A DNA stretch of 64,000 nt, from NCBI RefSeq assembly GCF_040147005.1, contig NZ_JAMSHO010000001.1, positions 2,852,001 through 2,916,000 on the forward strand, in the 5' to 3' direction. Under the pieces are notes generated by a model. The model saw only the letters and a list, made by a program, of their open reading frames with translations. It was not told the origin of the DNA and made no database searches. A program made the translations under genes and the position numbers. Of the stretch, positions 8,749 to 18,744 are shown piece after piece (position 1 is the stretch's first letter; the number at the start of each line of letters is the position of its first letter). The stretch is from Halomonas sp. H10-9-1. Its GTDB lineage: Bacteria; Pseudomonadota; Gammaproteobacteria; Pseudomonadales; Halomonadaceae.

Positions 8749-10236
8749 ATGCGGCACTCGGCAACCGTGCGCACCAGCCTGGGCTTCGTGGCGCTGGCCG
8801 TCGCCTGCCTGCTGGTGGCCGACTTCCAGATCAGCGCCCACGATCCCTGGGCGGAGCTGGGCCGCCTGTTCCTGGGGCTGGCACGTCCCGACTTCTCGGC
8901 CGTGGACTATCTCGGCGTGGCGCTCGTGCGCACCCTCGCCTTCGCCTTCGTCGGCGTGGGCCTGGGGGCCGCGGCGGGGCTGCTGCTGGCGCTGGTGTTT
9001 CACCATCGCGCGGTGCGTAGCACCTGCGCCTTCATACGCGCCATTCACGAGCTGTTCTGGGCACTGATCTTCCTGCAGTTCTTCGGCCTGCACCCGCTGA
9101 CCGGAGTGCTCGCCATCGCCATTCCCTATGCCGGCATCTTCGCCAAGGTCTATGCCGAGATCCTCGACGAGAGCGACCCGCAGCCGTCGCAGGTGATTCC
9201 CCACGGCACCGGCCTGGTCTCGGCACTCGCCTACACCCGCTTCAGCCAGGCCTGGCCGCACCTGGCCACCTACACCGCCTACCGGCTCGAGTGCGGCCTG
9301 CGCTCCAGCGCCGTGCTGGGCTTCGTGGGCATGCCCACCCTGGGCTTCTACCTGGAGTCCTCGTTCGCCCAGGGCCAGTACACCACGGTGGGCGCACTGC
9401 TGCTGCTGTTCTACGCACTGATCGCCACTCTCAGGCTATGGGCACGCCCGCGCCTGCTGCCCCTCTACCTGCTGGCCGCCCCCTTCCTGCTCGGCGAGGG
9501 CCTGCCGATTCGCTGGCAGAGCGTCTCGCGCTTCTTCACCGAGGACATCGTTCCCGAACCCCTGCGCCAGGGCGAAGGGGTCGCCGGGCTCGCCCCCTGG
9601 CTGGGCGACCTGCTCGCCAACGAGGCGCTGCCGGGTCTCTGGAATACCCTGCTGCTGACCCAGATCGCCCTGGTGGCGACCGGCGTGCTGACGCTGACAC
9701 TCTACCCGCTGGTCTCGCAACACTTCACGGGACGCCATATCACCGGCCGGGTGCGCGGCGCGCTGGGCCACGGTGTGCTGGTGATCCTGCGCTCGACCCC
9801 CGAGTACCTGCTGGCCTTCATCCTGCTCCAGCTATGGGGCCCCTCGATGCTGCCGGCCGTAGTGGCATTGGCCATCCACAACGGCGGCATCATCGGCCAT
9901 CTGGTGGGCCAGCGCAGCAACGAGATCACGCTGCGCGCCGATGCGCCACGCGGCATCGAGCGCTACGCCTTCGAGCTGACTCCGCGGCTCTATGGCCCCT
10001 TCCTGGCCCTGCTCTTCTACCGCTGGGAGATCATCATGCGCGAGACCGCCATCCTCGGCATCCTCGGCATCGCCACCCTGGGCTTCTACGTCGACAGCGC
10101 CATCCAGGAGATCCGCTTCGACCGGGCAATGATCCTGATCCTGATCACCGCCCTGCTCAATATCGGCGTGGATATCCTGGCTCGTCACCTGCGCAACCGC
10201 CTGCGCCTGCGGCATACCGCCAGCTGCGAGCCCTGA
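8749..10236 (+). CDS. ABC transporter permease, fused tandem PhnE-like domains
   Basis: A 495-residue inner-membrane protein containing two BPD_transp_1 permease units in one chain. The first spans about residues 55-235 and the second about 285-490. Each half repeats the ending LGFYLESSFAQGQ/LGFYVDSAIQEIR, which betrays an internal duplication. Conventional PhnE is about 260-280 aa and works as a dimer, so this gene encodes both membrane halves as a fusion. It is the last gene of the transporter operon and runs convergently into ilvD with only 15 bp between them. Confidence 0.87.
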   Translation: MRHSATVRTSLGFVALAVACLLVADFQISAHDPWAELGRLFLGLARPDFSAVDYLGVALVRTLAFAFVGVGLGAAAGLLLALVFHHRAVRSTCAFIRAIHELFWALIFLQFFGLHPLTGVLAIAIPYAGIFAKVYAEILDESDPQPSQVIPHGTGLVSALAYTRFSQAWPHLATYTAYRLECGLRSSAVLGFVGMPTLGFYLESSFAQGQYTTVGALLLLFYALIATLRLWARPRLLPLYLLAAPFLLGEGLPIRWQSVSRFFTEDIVPEPLRQGEGVAGLAPWLGDLLANEALPGLWNTLLLTQIALVATGVLTLTLYPLVSQHFTGRHITGRVRGALGHGVLVILRSTPEYLLAFILLQLWGPSMLPAVVALAIHNGGIIGHLVGQRSNEITLRADAPRGIERYAFELTPRLYGPFLALLFYRWEIIMRETAILGILGIATLGFYVDSAIQEIRFDRAMILILITALLNIGVDILARHLRNRLRLRHTASCEP

Positions 10237-10251
10237 CGCCCCCCCCCGACG

Positions 10252-11940
10252 CTACCCCGGAGAGTCGGTCACCGCCCCGGTGCTGGCCGAGCTCACCGTG
10301 CGGGCGTACTTGGCCAGCACCCCGCGCGCATAGCGCGGTTCGGGCTGGCGCCAGGCCGCACGGCGACGCATCAGCTCCTCGTCGGAGAGCGCAACATCGA
10401 TGGTATCGGCCTCGGCATCGATGGTGATCACATCACCGTTCTCGACCAGCGCCAGGGGGCCGCCGTCGAAGGCCTCGGGCGTGACGTGGCCCACTACGAA
10501 GCCATGGCTGCCGCCGGAGAAGCGTCCGTCGGTGATCAGCGCCACCTCGCTGCCGAGCCCCCGGCCCATGATCGCCGAGGTAGGCGTGAGCATCTCGCGC
10601 ATGCCGGGGCCACCCCTGGGCCCCTCGTAGCGGATCACCACCACGTCGCCGGCCACCACGCTGCCATCGTTGATACGCGCCTGGGCCTCCTCCTCGGAGC
10701 CGAACACTCGGGCGGTGCCGGAAAAGCGCGTGCCCTCCTTGCCGGTGATCTTGGCCACCGCCCCTTCCGGGGCCAGGTTGCCGTACAGGATGCGCAGGTG
10801 GCTCTCGGCCTTGATCGGCGTGTCCAGTGCCGCGATGATCGCCTGGTCGTCGGGATAGTGGGCGACGCTCGCCAGGTTCTCGGCCAGGCTCTTCCCGGTC
10901 ACCGTCAGGCAGTCGCCATGCAGCAGGCCGGCGTCGAGCAGCGTCTTCATCAGCGGCTGGATGCCGCCGATCGCCACCAGCTCGCTCATCATGTAGTGGC
11001 CGCTGGGTCGCAGGTCGGCCACCACCGGCACGCGCTTGCCGATGGCGGTGAAGTCCTCGAGGGAGAGCTCGACGCCGATGGTGCGGGCCATGGCGATCAG
11101 GTGCAGCACCGCATTCGTAGAGCCGCCCAGCGCGATCACCACGCTGATGGCGTTCTCGAAGGCCTTTCGGGTCATGATGTCCGAGGGCTTGATGTCATGC
11201 TCGAGCAGCGCGAGTACCGCGGCACCCGCCGCCTTACAGTCCTCCCGCTTGTCGTTCGAGACGGCGTTCTGGGCCGAGCTACCCGGCAGGCTCATGCCCA
11301 GCGCCTCGATGGCCGAGGCCATGGTATTGGCGGTGTACATGCCACCGCAGGAGCCGGGCCCAGGGATCGCCGTCTCCTCGATCTGCTTGAGCTCGATCAG
11401 GTCGATATCGCCGCGGGAGTGGGCGCCCATGGCCTCGAACACCGAGACGATGTCGGTGTGGCCCTTGCCGGGCAGGATGGTCCCGCCATAGACGAAGACG
11501 CTCGGCCGGTCGAGGCGCGCCAGCCCCATCAGGCAACCCGGCATGTTCTTGTCGCAGCCGCCGATGGCCACCAGGCCGTCGAAGCCCTCGCAGCCGGCCA
11601 CCGTCTCGATGGAATCGGCGATCACCTCACGCGATACCAGCGAGTACTTCATGCCCTCGGTGCCGTTGGCGATGCCGTCGGAGATGGTGATGGTGTTGAA
11701 GATCACCCCCTTGCCGCCGGCGGCGTCGGCACCGGCGCTGGCATGGCGCGCCAGCTCGTCGATATGGCTGTTGCAGGGGGTGAGGTTGCTCCAGGTCGAG
11801 GCGATGCCCACCTGGGGCTTGGCGAAGTCCTCGTCGCCAAAGCCCACCGCGCGCAGCATGGCGCGGCTGGCCGCCTTGCCGGGGCCATCCACCACCGGGG
11901 CGGAATAACGACGACGGGGATCCTTCGGGGTATCGCTCAT
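10252..11940 (-). CDS. ilvD: Dihydroxy-acid dehydratase
   Basis: A 562-residue IlvD/Edd-family dehydratase, which converts 2,3-dihydroxy-isovalerate (or -methylvalerate) to the 2-keto acid in valine, leucine and isoleucine synthesis. Iron-sulfur cluster cysteines are visible in [16 protein letters not shown] and [13 protein letters not shown], the last near residues 195-208. Length is typical of the shorter [2Fe-2S]-type enzymes. AGGAG precedes the start codon. It is a single-gene unit, convergent with the ABC permease and divergent from higBA. Confidence 0.95.
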   Translation of the reverse strand: MSDTPKDPRRRYSAPVVDGPGKAASRAMLRAVGFGDEDFAKPQVGIASTWSNLTPCNSHIDELARHASAGADAAGGKGVIFNTITISDGIANGTEGMKYSLVSREVIADSIETVAGCEGFDGLVAIGGCDKNMPGCLMGLARLDRPSVFVYGGTILPGKGHTDIVSVFEAMGAHSRGDIDLIELKQIEETAIPGPGSCGGMYTANTMASAIEALGMSLPGSSAQNAVSNDKREDCKAAGAAVLALLEHDIKPSDIMTRKAFENAISVVIALGGSTNAVLHLIAMARTIGVELSLEDFTAIGKRVPVVADLRPSGHYMMSELVAIGGIQPLMKTLLDAGLLHGDCLTVTGKSLAENLASVAHYPDDQAIIAALDTPIKAESHLRILYGNLAPEGAVAKITGKEGTRFSGTARVFGSEEEAQARINDGSVVAGDVVVIRYEGPRGGPGMREMLTPTSAIMGRGLGSEVALITDGRFSGGSHGFVVGHVTPEAFDGGPLALVENGDVITIDAEADTIDVALSDEELMRRRAAWRQPEPRYARGVLAKYARTVSSASTGAVTDSPG

Positions 11941-12051
11941 GGCAGGGCTCCTGTGAAGATGACGTGACCTTCAGAGGGTGGACCGCAACTCATGGGGCTG
12001 TCCATGGACGACCTGCCAACCTTGCCACATGAAGCGGAGACGACTACTCTT

Positions 12052-12068
12052 TATCGCAGAATGCGATA
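12052..12068. promoter_or_regulatory. Candidate HigA operator
   Basis: A perfect inverted repeat TATCGCA-GAA-TGCGATA lies 11 bp upstream of the higB start. Toxin-antitoxin operons are normally autorepressed at such palindromes by the antitoxin HTH. Binding by HigA is inferred from position. Confidence 0.65.
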
Positions 12069-12079
12069 GAGCAACCGCC

Positions 12080-12367
12080 ATGCATGTCATCACCCAGAAG
12101 CGCATCTGGGAAGCCAAGCAGAAATGGCCCCAGGCCGCCTCTGCCCTGGATGCCTGGTATCGGCTGATGAAGTCGAGCGAGCCTGGCAGCTTTGCCGAGA
12201 TGAAGGCGCTGTTTCCCGCCACCGACAAGGTCGGCCGACAACATGTCTTCGATATCGGTGGCAACAAGATTCGCCTCATCGCCGTGGTGCACTATCGGTT
12301 CAGGAAGGTCTATATCCAGCACGTCCTCGACCACACCGAATACGACAGGGGCACCTGGAAGGAGTGA
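12080..12367 (+). CDS. higB: HigB-family mRNA interferase toxin
   Basis: A 95-residue RelE/HigB-fold toxin expected to cleave mRNA at the ribosome. The sequence follows the HigB pattern: MHVITQKRIWEA at the start, a middle NKIRLIAVVHYRF strand, and a C-terminal YIQHVLDHTEYDRGTW. I chose the ATG at 12080 because it gives the standard length; an in-frame start at 11978 would place the operator inside the gene. The antitoxin gene follows 2 bp later, the usual toxin-first order of higBA. Confidence 0.88.
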   Translation: MHVITQKRIWEAKQKWPQAASALDAWYRLMKSSEPGSFAEMKALFPATDKVGRQHVFDIGGNKIRLIAVVHYRFRKVYIQHVLDHTEYDRGTWKE

Positions 12368-12369
12368 AC

Positions 12370-12774
12370 ATGACCAGCATCGTCCAACAGGCGGCCGCCC
12401 ACTGGCGCTTCGTGGCCCCCCTGCTCAACGCCCCGGAATCGGAAGATGACTACGACGCCCTTGTCGCAGCGCTCGATGAGCTGCTGGAGCTGGTCGGTGA
12501 CGACGAGGAACACCCCTTGGCAAGCCTTGCTTCCCACATGGGTGACCTCATCGAGGAGTACGACGATGCCAATCGCCCGATGCCGGAGGTGAGGGGGGCC
12601 GACATGCTCCGCCACCTGATGCAGTGGCATGGCCTCGACCAGTCGAGCCTGCCGGAAGTCGGCACCCAGTCGGTGATCTCGGAGATCCTGAACGGCAAGC
12701 GCCGCCTGAACGTTCGCCAGATCAAGGCCCTGAGCCAGCGCTTCGGGCTCCCCGCCGATCTCTTCCTCGACTGA
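12370..12774 (+). CDS. higA: HigA-family antitoxin with C-terminal HTH
   Basis: A 134-residue acidic protein. The first 75 residues are the toxin-facing region and the C-terminal 55 form an XRE-type HTH (DMLRHLMQWHGLDQSSLPE, then VISEILNGKRRLNVRQIKALS and FGLPADLFLD). It should neutralise HigB and repress the operon at the palindrome at 12052-12068. GGAGTG precedes the start codon. A short GAGGGG/CCCCTC hairpin overlaps the stop codon and may end transcription. Confidence 0.88.
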   Translation: MTSIVQQAAAHWRFVAPLLNAPESEDDYDALVAALDELLELVGDDEEHPLASLASHMGDLIEEYDDANRPMPEVRGADMLRHLMQWHGLDQSSLPEVGTQSVISEILNGKRRLNVRQIKALSQRFGLPADLFLD

Positions 12775-12842
12775 GGGGCGCCTCCCCTCTTCCCCGAAAG
12801 CAAAGCCCACCGCAAGCAACGCGGGCATGGCGACTGCTTCGC

Positions 12843-13538
12843 TCAGCGCGGCATCACCGCGTCATGGAAGGCGCGCTCCCTGGCCACGGTCTCCCGGAAG
12901 CATTCGGCCATGCGGGTGAAGGCGGCGTCATCGAGCCCTGCCGCCGCCTCGTCCAGGCGACGGCGCAGCCACGCCACGAAGTCCTGGAAGGCGGGGTTGT
13001 CGTGCAGGTCGATCCACTCCTCCACCAGCGGGTGCAGCCCCGCGGCGCGGGTAATGCGCAGCGCCCACTCCAGATAGATCCACTCGGTGACCACCAGCGC
13101 CGCCAGGACCTCGGCGTAGTCGCCGCCAGCGCCGATCTCGCGCAGCAGTGCCTGGAAGGCCTGGGTCTCGGGCAGGTAGTCCGGCGCCTCCCGCGTTGCG
13201 GCGGGCACGCCGAAGGCCTCGAAGGTACGTTGGAAGGTGCTGTTCTCATCACTGGTCAGCATGCCCATGAACTGCCCCAGTACCACCCTGTCCTCCATGC
13301 CCGGCGCCCGGCCGATGGCGTGGCCGATCAGGGCGGTGAAGGGATCCACGAAGCCATAGTCCTGCACCATGTAGGCAGCGAAGTCATCACCCGATAGCCG
13401 CCCCTCGGCCAGCGCATCGAACAGCGCATGGTTCACGGTGGCCGACCAGTCGGGCTCGCTGAGCTCGCGCAGCCAATCGGTGATAGATGCCGTCTTGCGC
13501 TCGGCGGCCCAGGCGCTCCACTCGGTACGTGTCGTCAT
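12843..13538 (-). CDS. tenA: TenA-family thiamine salvage protein
   Basis: A 231-residue all-helical TENA/THI-4 protein. Classic TenA hydrolyses base-degraded thiamine or aminopyrimidines to hydroxymethylpyrimidine. Here the region where TenA_C enzymes hold the catalytic cysteine reads LVVTEWIYLEWA, without cysteine, so it is probably the TenA_E subtype that uses glutamate. Its start overlaps the stop of the upstream symporter (TGATG), and both lie downstream of a TPP riboswitch. That context strongly supports a thiamine-precursor salvage role. Confidence 0.85.
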   Translation of the reverse strand: MTTRTEWSAWAAERKTASITDWLRELSEPDWSATVNHALFDALAEGRLSGDDFAAYMVQDYGFVDPFTALIGHAIGRAPGMEDRVVLGQFMGMLTSDENSTFQRTFEAFGVPAATREAPDYLPETQAFQALLREIGAGGDYAEVLAALVVTEWIYLEWALRITRAAGLHPLVEEWIDLHDNPAFQDFVAWLRRRLDEAAAGLDDAAFTRMAECFRETVARERAFHDAVMPR

Positions 13539-14938
13539 CAGCCTTGCTCCTTGCTCACGTCATATCGGACGCCCGGGCGCCACCAGGCGATCAGCAGACT
13601 GACCAGAGTAGAGGCGACCAGGGCCCCCAGGAAGGGCGGCAGCGTCGGGATGCTGCCCGGGAAGGTGGCGGCCAGCACGCCGGCGCTCAGGCTACCGTGA
13701 CTGATCCAGCCCGGCAGCACGGCACCGGCCAGGCCGGCCAGGCCGCCGGCCACCGCCGCCAGCGGTGACATGCGCCGCCACAGCCCCAACAGCACCGGCA
13801 GCAGGATGGCGGCACACAGCAGGTCGGCGATCAGGAAGAGGCGCAGCACCGAGAAGCCCTGCAGGGCCACCCAGACCACCGGCACCATCAGTGCCACCGT
13901 CACCCAGCGCGCCGCGCGCACCGAGAGCCCACGCCGGCCGGAGCTGGCCACCGCCATGGAGGCGATGGCGTTCTGCAGGGTATCCACGCTGGAGGCCACC
14001 AGCGTCACCGCCAGCACCAGCGCCGGCAGCCCCAGCCAGTCTGGCGCGGCGGAGAGCAGGGCAAAGAACGGGATCGGCGGCTCGCCCAGCGGCAGCGCGT
14101 GCATCGCCGCCAGCATCCCCAGGCCACCGATGGCCATCACCACCACCAGGCTGCTGGCCCCGCCCAGCAGCGCCCCGCGGCCCAGGGCGCGAGCGTCCTC
14201 GGCGGCCCAGATACGCTGCCAGTAGCCCTGGTGAAAGAGGTTGGCCGCGGTGACGGCGATCACCAGGGTCAGCGATACCGACAGCGCACTGCCCATCGGA
14301 ATCGCCGGCATCACAGCCCCGGCGGGCATCGGCGGCAGCCACCACCAGGCGACACCACCGACCAGCACCAGCAGCGCCAACAGCAGCCAGGCCTGCCAGC
14401 GATCGGTGGCCAGGCTGGCCCGCAGCCCGCCCAGGGAGGTATAGACCAGGGTCACCAGCGCCACGCCCAGGATCACCAGCGACGGCGGCACATCGGAGAG
14501 CAGCGCGGCGATGCCACCGATAGCGGTCAGCTCGGCGGCCAGAAAGCAGGCCATGTAGGCCACCGACACGCAGGACACCCAGCGCCGCACCCCAGCGCCG
14601 TAGCAAGCCTCGGCAAACTCGCCGATGCTGCGTCCCTCGGGCAGGTGGCGACGGATCGCCGGGCCGTAGAGCCCCAGCACGATAAAGGGCAGCGAGGAAC
14701 CGATGGCATAGCCGGCCAGCGCCAGCGGTCCCACGAAGGCGCCGATCTCCGGCGGCGCGAAGAGGATCCAGGCGCCCATGCCGGAAGCCAGGAACGACAG
14801 GCCGATGGCCTGGGCGCCCTGGGAGTTGCGGGCGGTCACGTAGTCATCGAGGGGGCCATCGGCCCGACGGGCCCGCAGGCCCAGGAAAGCAAAGCACAGC
14901 AGCGCCGCACCGAGCACGGCAGACGTCAGGTAGGGCAT
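13538..14938 (-). CDS. TPP-regulated sodium:solute symporter, predicted thiamine-precursor transporter
   Basis: A 466-residue SSS-family membrane protein with about 12-13 hydrophobic segments. SSS hallmarks include GMGAWILFAPPEIGAF near residues 53-70 and TSLGGLRASLATD near 165-180. It is the first gene after a TPP riboswitch and is coupled to tenA, so the substrate is predicted to be a pyrimidine precursor or degraded thiamine. The ATG at 14938 has GGAGGA eight bases upstream; this site lies in the riboswitch 3' arm, consistent with translational control. Confidence 0.82.
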   Translation of the reverse strand: MPYLTSAVLGAALLCFAFLGLRARRADGPLDDYVTARNSQGAQAIGLSFLASGMGAWILFAPPEIGAFVGPLALAGYAIGSSLPFIVLGLYGPAIRRHLPEGRSIGEFAEACYGAGVRRWVSCVSVAYMACFLAAELTAIGGIAALLSDVPPSLVILGVALVTLVYTSLGGLRASLATDRWQAWLLLALLVLVGGVAWWWLPPMPAGAVMPAIPMGSALSVSLTLVIAVTAANLFHQGYWQRIWAAEDARALGRGALLGGASSLVVVMAIGGLGMLAAMHALPLGEPPIPFFALLSAAPDWLGLPALVLAVTLVASSVDTLQNAIASMAVASSGRRGLSVRAARWVTVALMVPVVWVALQGFSVLRLFLIADLLCAAILLPVLLGLWRRMSPLAAVAGGLAGLAGAVLPGWISHGSLSAGVLAATFPGSIPTLPPFLGALVASTLVSLLIAWWRPGVRYDVSKEQG

Positions 14939-14946
14939 GTCGCACT

Positions 14947-15035
14947 TCCTCCGCCGGTGTGAACCGGATCAGGTTCCAGGGTCAGCACTATCTGCTCTCT
15001 CAGCCCCGGCGAATACGGCGAGACTCCCCTGGCGA
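14947..15035 (-). promoter_or_regulatory. TPP riboswitch (THI element)
   Basis: On the minus strand the conserved aptamer pieces appear in order: CAGGGGAGTC, GGGGCTGAGA, GCTGACCC, GAACCTGATCCGGTT and ACCGGCGGAGGAA. The last piece contains the Shine-Dalgarno of the symporter gene, so TPP binding is likely to block ribosome access. I see no obvious terminator between aptamer and gene. Confidence 0.93.
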
Positions 15036-15128
15036 CAAGTGGATGAGGTTTGGTCACGCCTCGCACAAAGGCATGATCGGAGGCATCATAGCGTCGCGCT
15101 GACCCGAGGACCACCCCGATCCGGAGCG

Positions 15129-15170
15129 CCCGATGCCCGATGCCCGATGCCCGATGCCCGATGCCCGATG
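15129..15170. repeat. Six tandem copies of the 7-mer CCCGATG
   Basis: Perfect 7-bp units begin at 15129, 15136, 15143, 15150, 15157 and 15164 in the gap between the riboswitch and a small lipoprotein gene. No gene is disturbed. Copy number may vary between strains. Confidence 0.95.
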
Positions 15171-15296
15171 CCAAAGCTAGGGAAGCTCCCTGGCTCGTTC
15201 ATGCGACATGGGTAATCGCGGCAAGGTTGGCAGACAGAAAGCTCCGCCGAGGCCTGAGGCAATAGCGAGCGAAAGCCCCCCAACAGGAGAGACACC

Positions 15297-15377
15297 ATGT
15301 GGAAGCTATGCCCAGTCAGCATTCTCGCGCTTACCCTTTCCGGATGCAGCGGCGTCCCCTTCGTACCCTTTATCTGA
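15297..15377 (+). CDS. Predicted 26-residue lipoprotein
   Basis: A 27-codon frame begins at ATG 15297 with AGGAG eight bases upstream. The product has a short hydrophobic signal (VSILALTLSG) and a lipobox LSGC at residues 14-17, leaving only the hydrophobic remainder CSGVPFVPFI after cleavage. This resembles entericidin-sized small lipoproteins in layout, not in sequence. It has its own gap on both sides and converges with the AhpD-like gene. The function is unknown. Confidence 0.55.
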   Translation: MWKLCPVSILALTLSGCSGVPFVPFI

Positions 15378-15400
15378 CGATTGAGTGAGCCGTCACCGGC

Positions 15401-15988
15401 TCACTTCTCCCGCGGCACTCGCCCCATCAGGTAGAACTCCTCGTTGGGCGGGGTGCCGGTCAGGGTGACCAGCCGGTTGGAGAGGCCGAAGAAGGCGGCG
15501 ATGGCGCCGATATCCCAGATATCGTCGCGGGTGAAACCGGCGGCTGTCAGTCGCTCCTCCCACTCGTCGGTGAGCTCCCCCACCTCGAGTCCGCAATACA
15601 TGGCGAAATCCAGCATGGTGCGATGACGCTCGCTGATCGGCGCGGTGCGGTGGTTGATGGCGACCTGGTCGGCCAGCAGCGGGTCCTTGCCGTAGATACG
15701 CACCAGCGCACCGTGGGCCACCACACAGTAGAGGCAGCGGTTGCGGGCGCTGGTGGCCACCACGATCATCTCCTTCTCCGCCTTGGTCAGCGTATCGGAC
15801 TCTCGCTCTATCAGGGCGTCGTGGTAGGCGAAGAAGGCACGGAACTCCGCCGGGCGGTGGGCCAGCATCAGGAAGACGTTGGGCACGAAACCGGCCTTCT
15901 CCTGTACCGCCAGTATGGCGTCGCGGATGTCCTCGGGCAGGTCGTGGATCGATTCGGGAACGGGGAAACGGCTGATGGGCGCGGTCAT
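15401..15988 (-). CDS. AhpD-like / carboxymuconolactone decarboxylase-family peroxidase-related protein
   Basis: A 195-residue cytosolic protein of the peroxidase-related AhpD-like group. The redox motif CLYCVVAH (about residues 85-92) supplies the CxxC plus downstream histidine of alkylhydroperoxidases. The opening FPVPESIHDLPEDIRD and ending GTPPNEEFYLMGRVPR are typical of the family. The true substrate is unknown. The start codon is preceded by only a weak ribosome site, and 13 bases upstream of it begins a 90-bp hexamer array that could affect expression. Confidence 0.85.
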   Translation of the reverse strand: MTAPISRFPVPESIHDLPEDIRDAILAVQEKAGFVPNVFLMLAHRPAEFRAFFAYHDALIERESDTLTKAEKEMIVVATSARNRCLYCVVAHGALVRIYGKDPLLADQVAINHRTAPISERHRTMLDFAMYCGLEVGELTDEWEERLTAAGFTRDDIWDIGAIAAFFGLSNRLVTLTGTPPNEEFYLMGRVPREK

Positions 15989-16001
15989 GGAGGGCCTTGT
16001 G

Positions 16002-16091
16002 TTGGAGTTGGAGTTGGAGTTGGAGTTGGAGTTGGAGTTGGAGTTGGAGTTGGAGTTGGAGTTGGAGTTGGAGTTGGAGTTGGAGTTGGAG
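16002..16091. repeat. (TTGGAG)15 hexanucleotide tandem array
   Basis: Fifteen perfect TTGGAG units (CTCCAA on the minus strand) occupy 90 bp directly upstream of the peroxidase-related gene, ending 13 bases before its start. An open frame through it (Leu-Glu repeats on the plus strand) is an artefact. Slippage would change promoter or leader spacing without altering a protein. Confidence 0.97.
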
Positions 16092-16226
16092 TTGCGGTTA
16101 CGGCACGCCTTTCAGTTAACGTCAACGTCACCACCGAGATCAAGATATGCCGTACTCGCCTTTCGTCGCCCCGCTGAAGTCACGATGCCCCGCTACGCAC
16201 CTCTCGGCATCGCGCGGGGATCGCGA

Positions 16227-16691
16227 TCACGGCTGCGACACCCGGATACGTACCGGATCGCCGGGCTTGCCGGCAAACGGATCAATGTGCTGTGTGCTGA
16301 TGAAAAGCAGATCGCCATTGTGCTCGATTCGGGCTCGTAATCCGTAGGTCATGCGCTCATCGATAACCGCGGGGTTGAACACCAGGCGAAAAGGGTACGG
16401 GGGCGGAGTCCCATCGACAGTATGGGTGTAGTCGGTGAGGATGGTGGCGGGCGCGTCCGCACGCGACTGGTCCTCAAGAGTCACGGTCAGCTCGGCGCCG
16501 GGGGGCAGCGCGATACGCTCGCGATACCACACGTCGCCGCTAATGACCCGCATCAGGGAGTTATCCGGTTTCTGCGCCTGTCGCTGCGCGTCCTCTATCC
16601 CCATTGAGTGGCTGCACGCCGCCAACAACAGGGTAGACGCGATCGCCGCCCAGCGGCCGATGGCAGACTTGATCCTTCGCTTCGCGCGCAT
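16227..16691 (-). CDS. YbaY/YscW-type lipoprotein
   Basis: A 154-residue predicted lipoprotein. The signal ends in the lipobox LLAACS at about residues 22-27. The body, from VWYRERIALPPGAELTVTL to MTYGLRARIEHNGDLLFIST, is the YscW/YbaY beta-sandwich, found in type III pilotins and in many housekeeping envelope lipoproteins. No type III secretion genes are nearby, so the YbaY-like role (unknown) is the better reading. It is monocistronic. Confidence 0.8.
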   Translation of the reverse strand: MRAKRRIKSAIGRWAAIASTLLLAACSHSMGIEDAQRQAQKPDNSLMRVISGDVWYRERIALPPGAELTVTLEDQSRADAPATILTDYTHTVDGTPPPYPFRLVFNPAVIDERMTYGLRARIEHNGDLLFISTQHIDPFAGKPGDPVRIRVSQP

Positions 16692-16962
16692 CGTGTCACC
16701 TTTGGTGTTTGCTCTACGGCGTCAACCGGAGCGTTGGGAGAACGCAGGCAGGTGCCTGCTGGATAGCGGCCAAGCCTTCGGCCCTTGAAGCTCTCGTGAA
16801 GCTCTCGACGTCGGGCGGCCGACTCGGCGTCGAGCATTCGCATATGGTAAGAGGTGCACGCTAACGAATCAAAGCGCGGCTGCCCCGCCGCGCGCAGGGC
16901 GTATACACCAGCGCCGCCGGTGCCCCTCCACGACCAAGCGCCGCTTCTCGGCCACAACGACA
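16692..16962. other. Gap without a recognisable gene
   Basis: I see no convincing gene here. It holds the likely promoter of the YbaY-like gene and a small hairpin around GCAGGCAGGTGCCTGC near 16745. Short open frames lack ribosome sites. Confidence 0.6.
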
Positions 16963-16992
16963 GCGCCCCCGCCTCTCTCGAGGCGGGGGCGC
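16963..16992 (-). terminator. Terminator-like hairpin after mmsA
   Basis: Perfect 13-bp stem GCGCCCCCGCCTC/GAGGCGGGGGCGC with a TCTC loop, 22 bp beyond the mmsA stop. The tail on the minus strand is TGTCGTTG, not a clean T-tract, so efficiency is uncertain. Confidence 0.6.
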
Positions 16993-17014
16993 GCTTGTTA
17001 CCGGGCGGAGGTTG

Positions 17015-18514
<1,500 letters not shown>

Positions 18515-18744
18515 GAGCATACTCCTCTGGATGCTGTCGCTGTCGGGGGGCTGGCTTATTGTTGTGGAGCGCTGCGGCGTTCGCTGCGGCCACCCGGCAT
18601 TAGACTTTGTGTGTATAAAAACACGGAAGACTATGAAGAAGAGTCTATCCAGAGGTCGCATGGCGTGACAACGGGCACTCAGGCACATTGCTTGTGCACT
18701 GACGCACAACCATAAACTGGCAAGAGCCGGCGGGAGTTCGCCCG

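Noticed and set aside
15129-16091. Possible CRISPR array
   Set aside because: The repeats are contiguous 7-mers and 6-mers without spacers, and no cas genes are present.
15879-16340. Open frame with Leu-Glu repeats on the plus strand
   Set aside because: It is only the TTGGAG array read in one frame, antisense to the AhpD-like gene, with no ribosome site or family.
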